From Dasypus novemcinctus (taxonomy: Eukaryota > Chordata > Mammalia > Cingulata > Dasypodidae), in the NCBI RefSeq assembly GCF_030445035.2, contig NC_080702.1:28536053-28600052 (forward strand): a stretch of 64,000 nt of DNA, in the 5' to 3' direction. The position numbers and the translations under genes are program-made. The notes beneath the pieces are model-generated. The model did not search any database. It saw only the letters and a program-made list of their open reading frames with translations, and was not told where the DNA came from. Positions 25,626-38,237 of the stretch are shown in pieces (within the stretch, counting starts at the first letter, position 1; every line of letters starts with the position of its first letter).

Positions 25626-26048
25626 TTTTTTTTAAGATTTTTTTTTAAATTTCTCTCCCCTTCCCCCCCCACCCCCAGCAGTTGTCTGCTCTCTGTGTCT
25701 ATTTGCTGTGTGTTCTTCTGTGACTGCTTCTATCCTTATCAGTGACACTGGGAATCTGTGTTTCTTTTTATTGCGTCATCTTGCTGTGTCAGCTCTCCAT
25801 GTGTGTGGCACCATTCCTGGGCAGGCTGCACTTTCTTTCACACTGGGCAGCTCTCCTTACAGGGCACACTTCTTGCACATGGGGCTCCCCTACACGGGGG
25901 ACACCCTTGCATGGCATGGCACTCCTTGCACACATCAGCACTGCACATGGGCCAGCTCCACACGGGTCAAGGAGGCCTGGGGTTTGAATCGCGGACCTCC
26001 CATGTGGTAAGTGGATGCTCTATCCATTGGGCCAAGTCCACTTCCCTT
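25626..26048 (-). repeat. DAS-type SINE
   Basis: Complete element in minus orientation: T-rich tail at the left, tRNA-like head at 25985-26046. It interrupts LINE-1 ORF2, which continues directly on both sides. The antisense open frames at 25708-26060 belong to the SINE. Confidence 0.92.
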
Positions 26049-26149
26049 TCTTTTTCATAATATCATTATCTGGCTTTGATATCAGGGTGATATTGGTCTA
26101 ACAGAATGAGTTTCTACTAATTAATTTTTTTAGTTGAATGCATCTTTTT

Positions 26150-26405
26150 TATTAAAGAAGTTGTGAGTTTACAAAGCAATCAGGCATCACATATAGGATT
26201 TCCATACAGCTCCCAGCAATCATATCTTGCATTGTTGGGAACATTTTTTATAAGTGACAAAGATCATTCAAATGATACTAACAATAGTCCATAACTTGTA
26301 TTAGGCATATTTTTCCCATAAACCATCCTATTGTTAATACCATGTATTAGTATTATATATTTATTATAGAGCATGAAGGAATGTTCTCATATGTGTACTG
26401 TTTTT
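26150..26405 (-). mobile_element. LINE-1 3' end fragment
   Basis: 'gaagttgtgagtttacaaag' followed by 'gcattgttgggaacatt' and 'aaaccatcctattgttaata' repeats the LINE-1 3' untranslated sequence found at 22180. It lies in minus orientation directly after the larger LINE-1. Confidence 0.65.
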
Positions 26406-26409
26406 TGTT

Positions 26410-27465
26410 GGTGGTGTTTTTCTCTCTTTATTTTTTTTAAATGTTACATTCAAAAAATATAAGAGGTCCCATATACTCTCCACCCCCCTCACCCCACTCT
26501 TCCCACATCAACTTCTTTAATCATCGTGGGACATTCATGGCATTTGGTGAATACAATTTTGAGCACTGCTGCAGCACATGGATAATGGTTTACATTGTAG
26601 TTTACACTCTCCCCCAGTCCACCCAGTGGGCCATGGCAGGACACACAATGTCCAGCATCTGTCCCTACAGTACCACCCAGGACAACTCCAAGTCCTGAAA
26701 ATGCCCCCACATCATATCTCTTCTTTTCTCTCCCTACCCTCAGCAGCTACCATGGCCACTTTCTCCACATCAATGCTACAATTTCTTCCATTACTAATCA
26801 CAATCGTTCCAGAGTAGAATATCAGTAAGTCCACTCTAATCCATACTCTATTCCTCCATCCTGTGGACCCTGGGATGGTGATGTCCACTCCACATCTATA
26901 TCAAGAGGGGGCTTAGATTCCACATGATGATGGATGCAATTCTCCTGCTTGTGGTTGTAGGCACTCTTGGCTCCCCGTTGTGGTGCTTGACCTTCTTCAC
27001 CACCCTGTTAGCTGGCCGGGGTAAGTCCAATAAACCAGAGGGTAGGAGTTGCAAGGCTGCTAAGGTTCAGGGTCTGGCTACCACATGGGCAGTCCAGAGA
27101 TTCAGGTCTCCTGAATATACACCAACCCAAGCACCAACCAGGTCCAGTAAAAGTGACAGAAGAGGCATGTGTAGAAAGGTCACATCTGAGTCCAACTCCA
27201 TCACACTCAGGAGCACAAACTCCAAAGTAGGGCCAACTGACATGGCACTGAACTCCAGAGCCATCTGTCATGACCATAGAACCTGTGGGTCTCTGTAGCC
27301 CTCAGGAGAACCAGTACCTGGGGTTATATCTACTTTGGCTGTTTCTGGGACCCTGCTGAGGTGTGCATAAGTCCAACCTGTCTGATGACCTCCTGACTCT
27401 TTTTTGGAGAATCACAGCCATATAAACCATTTGTCCTTTCCATTTTCCCCTTTTAGGAGATTGTC
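26410..27465 (-). mobile_element. Poly(A)-tailed retroposon, unnamed family (copy 1)
   Basis: The sense strand is minus: the poly(A) end appears as the T-rich stretch at 26420-26445. Characteristic segments shared with five other copies include 'gccatggcaggaca', 'gtaccacccaggacaactcc', 'aatatcagtaagtccactc' and 'ggtccaccctggg'-like sequence. The copy is about 1.05 kb and lacks the first ~230 bases of the longest copy (39999-42255), a 5' truncation typical of LINE-mediated insertion. No coding function is apparent. It could be the 3' end of a LINE or a non-autonomous element. Confidence 0.75.
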
Positions 27466-28160
27466 AGGTATGTGGTTGAAACTATAATGTTGAGAAAACT
27501 CTTGAGAAAATATAATAAGGAAGGTTACCTGTTTAAGATGCTTAAGGGGGGGGGGCATCTGACACAGGACAGGCTTCTAGGGAGTGTATGGGTGCTCATT
27601 TTGTCATAGTGAATTAATTAATTTTTAATTTTGTGTATGTGCATGCACACACACACAGGTGATAAAATGCAAGAAGAACTCATTCCACCAGAGACATATC
27701 AGGGTGCTCTGGGCATTACTAAACTTGCAGAAGAGACTGCAGTTTCCAATTTTCAAGTGAGTTCACTCAAATCCAAAGTGGTTTGATTGAAATCTTGCCA
27801 GTGATTATAAAATACAAAATTTGGCAGTACTTTCCTCCGAAAACACATAAACTTACCTTCTGCCCAATTCCAGGAGGAAGTGATTCCCCACAAGCCACCT
27901 TAGAGGTGTATTGCCAACTTCTCACACTCACATATCACTGCCCCTTATTGGATATAAGACCACGACAACCCCACCGCTGTGCATAGGAAACACTGAGCTG
28001 CATCAGTCTCCTAAACTCTGGTCTCTGGAAAAGATCATCAACCCATTGATATCCATGTGCAGGGGACAGAGAAAAACCTGCCACACAGTAACTCTAATTC
28101 TAGAATTTACCTGTTTGGTAGAGCAGCAGGAGAACAGGGATTCTCCTCTTGTTGGTATAG
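27466..28160. other. Unassigned sequence with a short (CA)n tract
   Basis: No exon was recognised. A G-run near 27548 and a (CA)n microsatellite at about 27640-27660 are present. The 12 bases before the next SINE form its left target duplication. Confidence 0.35.
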
Positions 28161-28170
28161 GAAGTAAAAT

Positions 28171-28594
28171 TAGGGAAGTGGACTTGGCCCAGTGGTTAGG
28201 GCGTCCGCCTACCACACGGGAGGTCCGCGGTTCAAACCCCGGGCCTCCTTGACCCGTGTGGAGCTGGCCCATGTGCAGTGCTGATGAGCGCGAGGAGTGC
28301 CCTGCCACGCAGGGGTGTCCCCCGTATAGGGGAGCCCCACGCGCAAGGAGTGCACCCCTTAAGGAGAGCCGCCCAGCGCCAAAGAAAGTGCAGCCTGCCC
28401 AGGAATGGCACTGCACACACGGAGAGCTGACACAACAAGATGACACAACAAAAAGAAATACAGATTCCCATGCCGCTGACAACAACAGAAACAGACAAAG
28501 AAGAACACGCAGCAAATAGACACAGAGAACAGACAACTGGGGTGGGGGGACTGGGAAGGGGAGAGAAATAAATAATCTTTAAAAAAAAAAAAAA
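28171..28594 (+). repeat. DAS-type SINE, young-looking copy
   Basis: Complete element: 'gggaagtggacttggccc' head, B-box 'ggttcaaaccccgggcc', poly(A) of about 15 bases. The perfect 11 bp duplication GGAAGTAAAAT flanks it (28160-28170 and 28595-28605). The head is close to the consensus of the copies here, suggesting a fairly recent insertion. Confidence 0.95.
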
Positions 28595-28605
28595 GGAAGT
28601 AAAAT

Positions 28606-29710
28606 GAGGCATGAGCCTCAACTACTCTTAGTACAGTGGTATCTATGGTGCTTTCTCAAGAAATTTCTACTACTACATGTGCAGAGACCAGTTACCGTAA
28701 CAGGCTCAAGACTGCTTCTCCTCAGAAAGGTCTGCTTTCAAGGCTGACTCTTCGCTGGCATCTGGGAACTGGGTTTTTGCGAAGGATCCCACCACCTAAC
28801 GAAGAAGAGTGGCTTGTTTATGCCAACACTGTGATCTATGCTGAACTCCTGCTTTCCTCCTGGCAATCCTGAATTCTGGTGGACTCTAAGCAGAGGGCAC
28901 TTACATGTGCAGATCCCAATAAAAACCCTGCGTACTGAGTCGCTCTGGAGCTCCCAAGGCAGGCATTTCACACGGATTGTCACAACGCCTTTTTGGGGAA
29001 TTAGACCTACTCTGTGTGGTGTCACAGACAGAAAACTCTTGAAAACTCACACCTGATTTCCTCCAGACTTTGCTCCACGGATATTTGTTTTCCCTTGCTG
29101 TTTCTGCTTTGCATCCTTTTGCTGTAATAAATCAGTTGTGAGTATGGATATATGTTGATTTCTGGGAGTCGTCCCGGTCAATCATCCAATGTGGGGGAGA
29201 TCTTAAGGACCCACGACACGCCTATTTCGAAGCCATCAAGGACAGTAACTCATTGTATATGCAGAAAATAAAAATGTGCCATTCACTGAACACCCTAAAG
29301 TATGAGAAAGATTTTGCAAAGAGATTTATACACAGCGACTTACGTATTTCTTAAAGTAACTCTGTAGAACTATCTGTAAAGCAGACATTATTACGACTAG
29401 TTCATAGCAGAGGAATAGCAGAAACAGAATCATATTAATAACATTCCCTGATTAGAATGTTATAGGACAGGTTCTCATCAGAGCCGAAACTCCTAACAAC
29501 TACACTTCTGTTACGTATACCTTATACTTTTATTATTGTGACTGTTATTTCCCAGGGTGATGAGGAAATAGGCCAGATTCTTTCTGGGCACTATGGAAAG
29601 TAGGTGAAGGATACACTCTATTCCATCCAGACATCCTTATGCTACTTCTCCTGGCAGCATGAAAAACTGTTTTGTTTAAGGACCTTACCTCTGGTTCCTC
29701 CCTGCAGTAG
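28606..29710. other. Unassigned AT-rich sequence
   Basis: No exon or named repeat could be supported. A stretch near 29110-29215 ('ctgtaataaatcagttgtga ... gggagtcgtcccggtcaatc') resembles the end of an LTR, but the element cannot be delimited. Confidence 0.3.
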
Positions 29711-29720
29711 AAGTTATTAG

Positions 29721-30138
29721 GGGGAAGCGGACTTGGCCCAGTGGTTAGGGCATCCGCCTACCACATGGGAGGTCCGCGGTTCAAACTCCAGGCCTCCTTG
29801 ACCCATGTGGAGCTGTCCATGCGCAGTGCTGATGTGCGCAAGGAGTGCCGTGCCACGGAGGGGTGTCCCCCGCGTAGGGGAGCCCCACGCACAAGGAGTT
29901 CGCCCCGTAAGGAGAGCTGCCTAGCACAAAAGAAAGTGCAGCCTGCCCAAGAATGGCGCCGCACACATGGAGAGCTGACACAACAAGATGACGCAACAAA
30001 AAGAAACACAGATTCCCATGCCACTGACAACAACAGAAGTGGACAAAGAAGAAGACACAGCAAATAGACACAGAGAACAGAGAACAGACAACGGGAGGGG
30101 GGGCGAAGGGGAGAGAAATAAATAAATCTTTAAAAAAA
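29721..30138 (+). repeat. DAS-type SINE
   Basis: Complete copy with a tRNA-like head and an (AAATA)n/poly(A) tail. The duplication AAGTTATTAG is found at 29711-29720 and 30139-30148. Confidence 0.93.
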
Positions 30139-30148
30139 AAGTTATTAG

Positions 30149-30930
30149 GTGATAGTTACACAAGTCCTATTACATGCAGTTTCTGTGGACACAGCACTGA
30201 ACAGAGCAGGAAAATTCTGAACCACAGGGATCTCAGATTCTTTGGAGAACAACAAATAAATCAAATCAAAGTCCTATGGGAATAGCTCAGATAGTGAAGG
30301 GTAAGGAGATATATGTGTGTGCATATGTGTATGTGTATGATGGCCTGCGGAGCAGAATAAAGGAGAACAGTAAAATAACCATTTTATATAACAGAACAGT
30401 TGATACCTAAATGGATTAATATATATACATATAAATCAAGACATGTATGTAATTATATAGTCATATATGCACATACATATTGATATGTATATATATGTAA
30501 GTATATATAGTTACTGCATTATCAACTCTAAATAATTAGAACCAGTTTGTCATGATTTTACAAAATATCAAGACAGAGTCACATGCTTTTTGCCTTAAGT
30601 CCCAATGTGGAGGCATTGGAATAAATAAGAACAAGATAATAACTTATTTTTTTTTACTTTTTTTTTTGGTCTTTATTTTTTTTTTAATATTACATTCAAA
30701 AAATATGAGGTCCCCATATGCCCCCCACCCCCCAAGATAATAACTTAAACCTGGCAGGAGAGTCTGAGCATCACATTCAACCGAGGGCTGAAAAATCGGT
30801 TACTCCTACAAAAGAAAAGTTCGGTACAATAAATTAAACAGCTAATCAGAATGCAATGCTTTCAACAAACCCTTACGCCAAGCATACTTTTTAATGGCAA
30901 CATTTTGAAATAGTTACCCCTGTGTATTAG
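30149..30930. other. AT-rich sequence with TATATA/(GT)n-like tracts and a short retroposon
   Basis: A low-complexity region at about 30300-30520 is rich in ATATAT and TGTGTATG. No exon was seen. The short retroposon at 30647-30732 is listed separately. Confidence 0.4.
30647..30732 (-). mobile_element. Poly(A)-tailed retroposon, unnamed family (copy 2, extreme 5' truncation)
   Basis: Only the last ~50 bases of the family plus its poly(A) (T-run at the left) are present. A perfect 15 bp duplication, CAAGATAATAACTTA, flanks it at 30632-30646 and 30733-30747. Such a long duplication with a poly(A) tail is the signature of LINE-1 endonuclease-primed insertion. Confidence 0.88.
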
Positions 30931-31404
30931 TCGGCCAAAGGGGTGCTAATGCAAAATACCAGAAACTGGTTGGTTTTTATAAAGGGTATTTGGGGTAGGA
31001 GCTTACAGATACCAGGCCATAAAGCATGAGTTACTTCCCTCACCAAAGTCTATTTGGAGCAAGATGGCTGCCGACGGCTGCGAGGGCTCAGGCTTCCTGG
31101 GTTCCTCTGGGCTCAGCCCCTCTGTTTCCTCCTCAAGGTCATCTGTAGACTAAAGGTGAACGGCTCTGTTTCTCTCCCTGGGGCTCCAGCTTAAGGCTTC
31201 AGCATCAAACTCCAACATCAAAACTCCAACATCAGAAACCCCCAACTCTGTCCTTGGCCATGCCTTTTATCTGTGAGGCCCCACCCACCAAGGGGCAGGG
31301 TCTCCACACCCTAATCATAACTCAATCATCCCCAGGTCAGATCAGATTACGAACATAATCCAATATCTATTTTTGGAATTCATAACCATATCAAACTGCT
31401 ACAC
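30931..31404 (-). mobile_element. Solo LTR, MaLR-like
   Basis: On the minus strand it starts TGTAGCAGTTTGATATGG and ends near 'ggccgactaatacaca', the TG...CA form of an LTR. The opening and closing motifs recall ERVL-MaLR LTRs of the MST/THE1 type. Related copies lie at 35155-36137 and 42363-42862. It is a fossil with no internal region. Confidence 0.75.
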
Positions 31405-32149
31405 CCTGGGATCAGGAATAAGACAAGCTTTCAAAGAGATTAAATTTAAAAAGATTGTGACAAATACAATGTAACATAAAAAAAGTTAAATGAATAGAAA
31501 GGGAAAAACGTTATTCCAGGTTGGGGAAACAGCCAGAGCCTAAGCCTTAAAAAGGGAATCAGTCATGGATATTTCAGACAAAATATCTGACTGGAGCAGA
31601 GTGAGATGGGGAAGGACAGTAGAGCAAGGTACACGGGGTTGGGGACACATCACCCTGTGCTGGCTGCCAGAGGACTTGGGCTCTGTGTGAAATGCAGAGC
31701 TACTTCAGGCTATTGAGCAGAGCTGTGATCTCATCTGACAGCTTCAAAGATCCTTGGGTTGTATTGAAAATCGAATGTAGGGGAGATGCAGATGTGGATG
31801 TCAGGAGCTATGTTACAAGCATCCTAAAAACTGTTAATGTTGGACCCCAAGAGAAACAATATGTAATCACGGAGCAAAAGGTCCAGCGAGATTGGAGATG
31901 AAAAGTTCAATATAAAAAAATTGTATTGCCTTGCCATTGAATAGCAAGAGTATGTCAGAAAATTAATGTTCGAGGCTAACACAGCAGCCTAACAGCATGA
32001 GGAGCTCCAGGTACCAATCTGCCAGTGAAAAGAGTGAAAATTATAAGAAAATACCACGTAAAGCTTCTGGATATGGTCATAATGATGTAAATCAAATGAT
32101 AATACTCTATTCAAGGGGGGAAAAAACACAAAAATTCAGTAAACAAAAC
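31405..32149. other. Unassigned sequence
   Basis: The composition and the phrase 'aattaatgttcgaggctaac' do not match a gene or repeat I can name. No open frame above 70 codons was seen except 31692-31901, which has no recognisable motif. Confidence 0.3.
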
Positions 32150-33052
32150 AGAATTGGTGGTATCTGAACCAAGACTCCTTTCCTCCCCACTTTCCGTTGA
32201 GTGTTACAGATACTCTACTCCAGAATGCTGCGGCCAAGAACTCATGCTTGCGGCCAAGAACTCATGCTCCCTTTTGGAAAACTCCCAATTGGAAGACTAT
32301 TCCCAGGATGAGACTCCCACAATTCTCTTCCTGCCCTCAGCTACCGGTTGCCAAATTTTGGGTGAATGTAGTCAAAAGGAGGGACTCCCTCCTTCACCCA
32401 GACCCCACTAGTGCACTGAGAATCCTGGGTTCGCCCCTACCCCAGCTCACGAGGCAGTGCGTTCATGCTAGGAGACGCAAGCTGATAGGAACTCAGGCTG
32501 CTGCCCCTCCCCACCTTTACAGAGTAGTCGGCTACTAAAGTGAGTTGCACCTCAGAGAAAAGTACATCTTTATCACCATCTACCTTCCATCACACCCTGG
32601 TTCAGAAATTTTGTCCGGGGGTAGCAGCAGGCCCTAAACATCTCCTAAATTCTTTCAAAGAAACTGAATTCATTTGCAACTGAGCAAAAAGTTCTGGCCT
32701 AAATCCACTGCAAAGAAAGAGCAAAGTATAATCCACATACTAGGGGGGAAAGCAGGCAAGAGAATTTGCCTATGAGGGTGACCAGTCATTGAATTTAACA
32801 GAAAAAGAGTTCAAAGTAGCCATTAAAACATGTTCATACAAATAAAGGAAAGCATGAGTAAAGAAGTAAAGAAAGGTATGAAGACAAGCCCTATCAAATA
32901 AAGAATATTAATTTCTAGTCAGAAACCATGGAGGCAAGAAGGCAGTTGGATGGAATATTTGAAGTGCTGAAAGAAAACAATTGCCAACGAAGAATTTTAT
33001 ATCCAGTGAGACTGTCTTTCAAAAATAATGAGTGACATTAAGACATTCTCAG

Positions 33053-33465
33053 GGAAGTTGACTTGGCTTGATTGATACAGCGTCCACCTACCATATGGGA
33101 GGTCCTGGGTTCAAACACAGGGCCTCCTGACCCATGTGGTGAGCTGGCCCATGCACAGTGCTGCCACATGCAAGGAGTACCATGTCATGCAGGGGTATCC
33201 CCCATGTAGGGGAGCCCCACACGCAAGGAGTGCACCCCACATTGAGCTGCCCTGCATGAAAAAAGCACAGACTGCCCAGGACTGGTGCCACACACACAGA
33301 GCTGATGCATCAAGATGACACAACAAAAAGAGACACAGATTCCCAGTGCTGCCGAGAATGCAAGTGGACACAGAAGAACACACAAAGAATGGACTCAGAG
33401 AGCAGAAAACTGGGGGTCAGGGGTGAAGGGGAGAGAAATAAATAAAATAAACCTTAAAAAAAAAA
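33053..33465 (+). repeat. DAS-type SINE, diverged subfamily
   Basis: The head is diverged (gacttggcttgattgataca) and the body reads 'ggtgagctggcccatgcaca...ctgccacatgcaagg', like the copy at 48986. AAGACATTCTCAG flanks it (about 33040-33052 and 33466-33478), so it is a clean insertion into old LINE-1 sequence. Confidence 0.9.
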
Positions 33466-33591
33466 AGACATTCTCAGATAAGTAAAAGCTGAGAGAGTTT
33501 ATCACCACTAGAAGTACCTTACAAGCAATGCTAAGGGAAGTCCTTCAGACTGAAAGAAAAGCACACTAAACAGTGAATCAAAGTAGAATAA

Positions 33592-33975
33592 GGGGAAACG
33601 GACTTTGGCCCAGTGGTTAGGGCGTCCGTCTACCATATGGGAGGTCCGCGGTTCAAACCCCGGGCCTCCTTGACCCGTGTGGAGCTGGCCATGCGCAGTG
33701 CTGATGCGCGCAAGGAATGCCGTGCCACGCAAGGGTGTCCCCCGCGTGGGGGAGCCCCACGCGCAAGGAGTGCGCCCGTGAGGAAAGCCGCCCAGCATGA
33801 AAAGAAAGAGCAGCCTGCCCAGGAATGGCGCCGCCCACACTTCCCGTGCTGCTGACGACAACAGAAGCGGACAAAGAAACAAGACGCAGCAAATAGACAC
33901 CAAGAACAGACAACCAGGGGAGGGGGGGAAATTAAATAAATAAATTAATTAAAAAAAAAAAAAAACAAAAAAAAA
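33592..33975 (+). repeat. DAS-type SINE with an internal deletion
   Basis: The head and tail are normal, but about 50 bases of the body between 'gcgccgcccacac' and 'ttcccgtgct' are missing compared with neighbouring copies. The duplication CAAAGTAGAATAA lies at 33579-33591 and 33976-33988. Confidence 0.92.
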
Positions 33976-35154
33976 CAAAGTAGAATAAAAAAAATAATAA
34001 AGATCTGCAGTAAAGGTAAACATATAGGCAATTATAAATTCCAGTACTATTTTTTTTTTTGGGTTTTGGTTTTGTTTTGTTTTTTTGGTATGTAACTCCA
34101 TATTTAGTCCTTATAGATTCTAAAATGCAAATACATAAAAAGTAATGATAAATCTATGGTTTTGGACATGTGATATATAAAGTTATAATTAACAACAGAA
34201 AGGTGTGGGGGTGGAGGGTATAGGAACAGTAGGATGCTATTAAAGTCAAGTTGGTGACTTTATATCAAATCAAATGTGACTTGTAGATCTAGGAGGTTAA
34301 ATTGAAGCCCGTTGGGGGAGCTGAACCCTAGAGGCTAAGTGGAGCAGGTGGGCAGTAGAAGGGGTCATTTTCTGCTCCAATCGCTGAGGTGTTCAGGCTT
34401 GTTCCTGGACTACTAGTCTCTGGTTCTGGGTGCCGCACTCAGCTGCGGTGGGGAGTTATGCAGATCACAGCAGAGAAATACTGCCTTTGGCGGCCTCAGT
34501 TGGTTGAGAGGGAGTGGCAGCCTCCAGAAATAACCAATAACCTTGACTCTCAGGAAGATAGTGGAGTAGGGAGCTGCAGCACTCACTTTTCTTCCAAAAA
34601 CAACTAGCAGATGGTGTCAACTGTCCAAAACAACTATTTGGGGGCTCCAGAGACCATGGGAGTACCGTGTGCCATCCAGGGAAGAGTGGGACAAAGAGAC
34701 TGAGGAACTGTGCTTAAGAAACTGTAATTTGCTCAGCCACGACTCCTGACACCCAGCCCCCACCCTAGAGGCAGGAACTTTCAGATGGGTCTGATCCCTA
34801 GCGGTAGGCTGCTGTGGACTGGGAGGGCTGCGGAAGTCCTCTCTCCCAACAACAGAGGGGAACACTGCCCAGTACCGATCCAGCTATTGGCTGGCAAATG
34901 TAGACTCCTGGGTGCCACTGCTTCGACCTATCCTGGACAGGCACCACCACACCATTGTTCCAACTGGCCTTAGAGGTGGACTTGGAGAAGAGCTAAGAAA
35001 TACACTGCGTTTTTTAGGGCTGGGGGTGGGGTGAAGGTTGAAGAGCACTGTCTGCTGGGCATGCCAGGGAAGTACAGCCATGGGAAGTTACGGGAAAAAA
35101 GGCTTTTTGCTGTCTTTCCTGATCTTCTCCCCAGGACCCTTTGGAACTGATCTA

Positions 35155-36137
35155 TGTAGCAGTTCGATATGGTTATGAATTCCAAAAATAAACATTGGAT
35201 TCTGTTTGTAATCTGGTCTGTACCTGGGCGTGATTTAGTTATGATTAGGGCTTTGATTGGGCCTCGTCATTAGGGCATTGAGTCTCTGCCTCTTAGTGAG
35301 TGGGGATTCACACATAAAAGGCATGGCAAGTGACAGAGTTGAGGGTTCTTAATGTTGGAATTTTGATGTTGGAGTTTGATGCTGAAGTCTTAAGCTGGAG
35401 CCCCAGGGAAATAGACAGAGCCATTCACCTGATAGTCTACAGCTGGCCTTGTGGAGAAACCAGAGGAGCTGAGCCCAGAGGAACCTGTATGAGTCAGGCT
35501 TCTCTAGGGAAACAGAATCAACAAGGGATATCTGTTGATAGTAAGAGATTTATCAGAGTCTCTCACGCAGCCATGGGGATGCACAAGTCCAAGTTCCACA
35601 GGCAGGCTGCAACCAGGGGTTCTGATGAAAGTCCAGTGAAGATTTTTGATGAGTTCTGGGAGATGTTGGCTGTCCAAAGACGAGCTGGGAAATTCTCTCT
35701 CAATGCTGGAATCACTTCCCCTTTTAAGGGATTAACTGGTTGGGTTAAGCGTCACTCACTGCTGATGACAATCTCCCTGATTGATGTAATTATAACCAGC
35801 TATCTAGGATTTACCACTGCAATAAAGTCAATGGTGACTAAAGTCTGTAAGTGCCCTTGTATTACAGTTAACCCAGTGCTTGCTTGACCAAGTAACTGGG
35901 CACAAGTTCCTGGCTGAGTTGACACATTAGCCTCACCATCACAGAACCCAGGAAGCCTGAACCCTCGCAGATGTCAGCAGCCATCTTGCTCCAACACGTG
36001 AAAATAGACTTTGGTGAGGGAAGTAGTTTATACTTTATGGCCTGTGTCTGTAAGCTCCTACCCCAAATAAATACCCTTTATGGAAACCAACCCATTTCTG
36101 GTATTTTGCATCAGCACCCCTTTGGCTGACTAATACA
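35155..36137 (+). mobile_element. Solo LTR, MaLR-like, containing another LTR
   Basis: Starts TGTAGCAGTTCGATATGG and ends 'tttggctgactaataca'. It shares with the copy at 42363 the stretches 'gttgagggttcttaatgttgg' (in part) and 'ccccaaataaataccctt', which carries the polyadenylation signal. It inserted into LINE-1 and was later entered by the LTR at 35486-35943. Fossil, no internal genes. Confidence 0.8.
35486..35943 (-). mobile_element. Solo LTR nested in the MaLR-like LTR
   Basis: A 458 bp element of TG...CA form is flanked by the exact 5 bp duplication GAACC (35481-35485 and 35944-35948). On the minus strand it starts TGTGATGGTGAGGCTAATG and ends 'cctgactcataca', an ERVL/MaLR style. It is younger than the LTR that hosts it. 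The element looks whole as a solo LTR. Confidence 0.85.
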
Positions 36138-36573
36138 GTCTGCATGGCTTGCTTGTGTCTCTGGCCCTGATTTTAGCTAAGAAATACTGACAAGTCAAGT
36201 GCCAAAGAAGGACCAATCAACAATAAAATCCCAGATGAGAGAAAAGTTCAGAACAAACTCATCAAGATAATCAGATGCCCAGACACCAGCAAAAACATTA
36301 CAAGCCATACTGAGAAACAGGAAGATATGGCCCAGTCAAAGGAACAAGTTAAAGAGTTGAAGGAGATACAGAATTTGGAATAACGTATCAAAGATGCTCA
36401 AAAAAATCTTCTAAATCAATTCAAGGAGATGAGGGAAAATATGGCTAAAGAGATAGAAGATATTAAGAAGATACTGGATGATCAAAAAGAAGAATTTGAA
36501 AGCATGCTTTAAAAAATAATGAAATTTATGGGAATGAAAGTCACAATAGATGAGATTTAAAATACCCTAGAGG

Positions 36574-36960
36574 GAAGCAGATGTAACTCAACCATTTGGG
36601 CACCTGCCGACCACGTGGGAGGTCCTGGTGCCTCCTAAAGAAGACAAGCAGACACCGCAGCTGCTGCAACCAGCTAGACACTACACTGACACAATGACCT
36701 AGATACCACACCCACCACAACAAGCAGACACCTAAACAAGCAGATGGCACAAGCCAGAAGACACTGCAGCCCACAGGGAGTGGATGTGGCCCAGGCCACT
36801 GGGCACTTGCCTCCCATGTGGGAGGTCCCAGATTTAGTCCTCAGGGCCTCCTGGAGAAGGCGAGCAAACAATGAACATAGAGATGAGAGAACCATCTGGG
36901 TGAGGGGGGAATAAAAAAAATTTTTAAGGGAACTTGAGAGAAAAATCTAAGTATTAAAAA
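36574..36960 (+). repeat. tRNA-derived SINE with two head-like units
   Basis: Two tRNA-like heads occur ('gggaagcagatgtaactcaa' and 'agtggatgtggcccaggcca'), with CA-rich bodies and a T/A-rich tail. An imperfect duplication of the type AAAATAC-CTAGAG (about 36560-36573 and 36961-36973) flanks it inside LINE-1 sequence. Confidence 0.8.
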
Positions 36961-37814
36961 AAAAATACACTAGAGGCATAGAAGAGTAGATTTGAAAAGT
37001 CGGAAGAAAGGATCAGCAAGCTAAAAGATAGGACAACCAAAATCGAACAGAGGAAGAAAAGAATGGAAAAAATTGAGCAAGGTCTCAGGGAATTGAATGA
37101 CAGTACAAAGCACATGAATATACAAGTCACAGCTGTCCCAAAGGAGAACAGAAGGGAAAAGGGGAAGAAAGAGTATTTGAGGAGGTAATGGCTGAAAATT
37201 TCCCAACTCTTATGAAAGACATAAATACACATGTCAAGCACAATGTACTCCAAACAGAATAAATCCTAATAGATCTAATCCAAGACACATGCTAATCAGA
37301 CTTGATAGTCCCCAAGATAAAGAGAAAATTCAGAAAGCAGCAAGGCAAAAGGTTTCATCACATACAAGGGATGCTTAATAAGACTAAGTGCCAATTTCTC
37401 AGAAATCATGGAAGCAAGAAGGCAGTGGTATGATATATTTAAGAAACAAAACAAAAAACAAAAAACACCTGCCAGCCAAGAACTATTTATCCAGCAAAAC
37501 TGTCCTTCAAAAACAGTGACAGTTTAAAATATTCACAGATAAACAAAACCTAAGATAGTTCATTAAAAAGAGACTTGTACAAAAAATACTAAAGGTGTTC
37601 TGCAGGCTGAAAGGAAAAGACAGGAGATAGAGGCTTGGAGGAGAACGCAGAAATGAAGATTAGCAGTAAGGGTAACTAAAAGGGTAAAAAGATGAGACAA
37701 AATTAGATGTGCTATATAAGGCCAAAGGATAAAATGGTTAAAGTAAGTACTGCCTTTATAGTAACATCACTGAATCTTAGTGAAATAAACTCCCCAATCA
37801 AAAGAAACAGTCTG

Positions 37815-38237
37815 GGAAGCAGATTTGGCCCAACAGATAGGGCATCCGCCTACCACATGGGAGGTCCGTGGTTCAAACCCAGGGCCTCCTGACCCGTGTG
37901 GAGCTGGCCCACGCGCAGTGCTGATGAGCGCAAGGAGTGCCCTGCCACGCAGAGGTGTCCCCCACATAGGGGATCCCCATGCGCAAGGAGTGCACCCCGT
38001 AAGGAGAGCTGCCCAGCATGAAAAAAGTGCACCCTGCCCAAGAATGGTGCCACACACACGGAGAACTGACAGAGCAAGATGACGCAACAAAACGCAACAC
38101 AGATTCCAGGTGCTACTGAAAAGAATACAAGTGGACACAGAAGAACACAGAGCAAATGGATACAGAGAGCAGACAGGTGGGGGGGAAGGGGAGAGAAATG
38201 AATAAAAAATAAATCTTAAAAAAAAAAAAAAAAAGAA
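37815..38237 (+). repeat. DAS-type SINE
   Basis: Complete copy with a poly(A) of about 18 bases. 'gaaa..gtctgg' flanks both ends, and the LINE-1 sequence (cagtctggcagaatgg) resumes directly after it. Confidence 0.92.

Larger units (their letters stand above)
22160..26140 (-). mobile_element. LINE-1 3' half with three SINE insertions
   Basis: Minus-strand LINE-1: 3' untranslated region at about 22160-23130 and ORF2 C-terminal and reverse-transcriptase sequence up to 26140. The ORF2 identity is clear on the minus strand at 25411-25181 ([20 protein letters not shown], then LSPLLFSM) and around 24154 (HPLTSPPSWGRTVYS). It is interrupted by SINEs at about 22640-22872, 24672-25023 and 25626-26048, and LINE-1 sequence resumes on the far side of each. 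Many frame breaks make it inactive. The 5' part is missing. Confidence 0.85.
32150..34130 (+). mobile_element. Older LINE-1 pieces (5' part to end of ORF1) with two SINE insertions
   Basis: The stretch from about 32880 carries the end of L1 ORF1: 'gaagaattttatatccagtg' (RRILYPV-type motif), 'agaccatggaggcaagaag'-like sequence and the inter-ORF region after 33480. LINE-1 sequence continues on both sides of the SINEs at 33053-33465 and 33592-33975. The part before 32880 fits an L1 5' region only weakly. Confidence 0.6.
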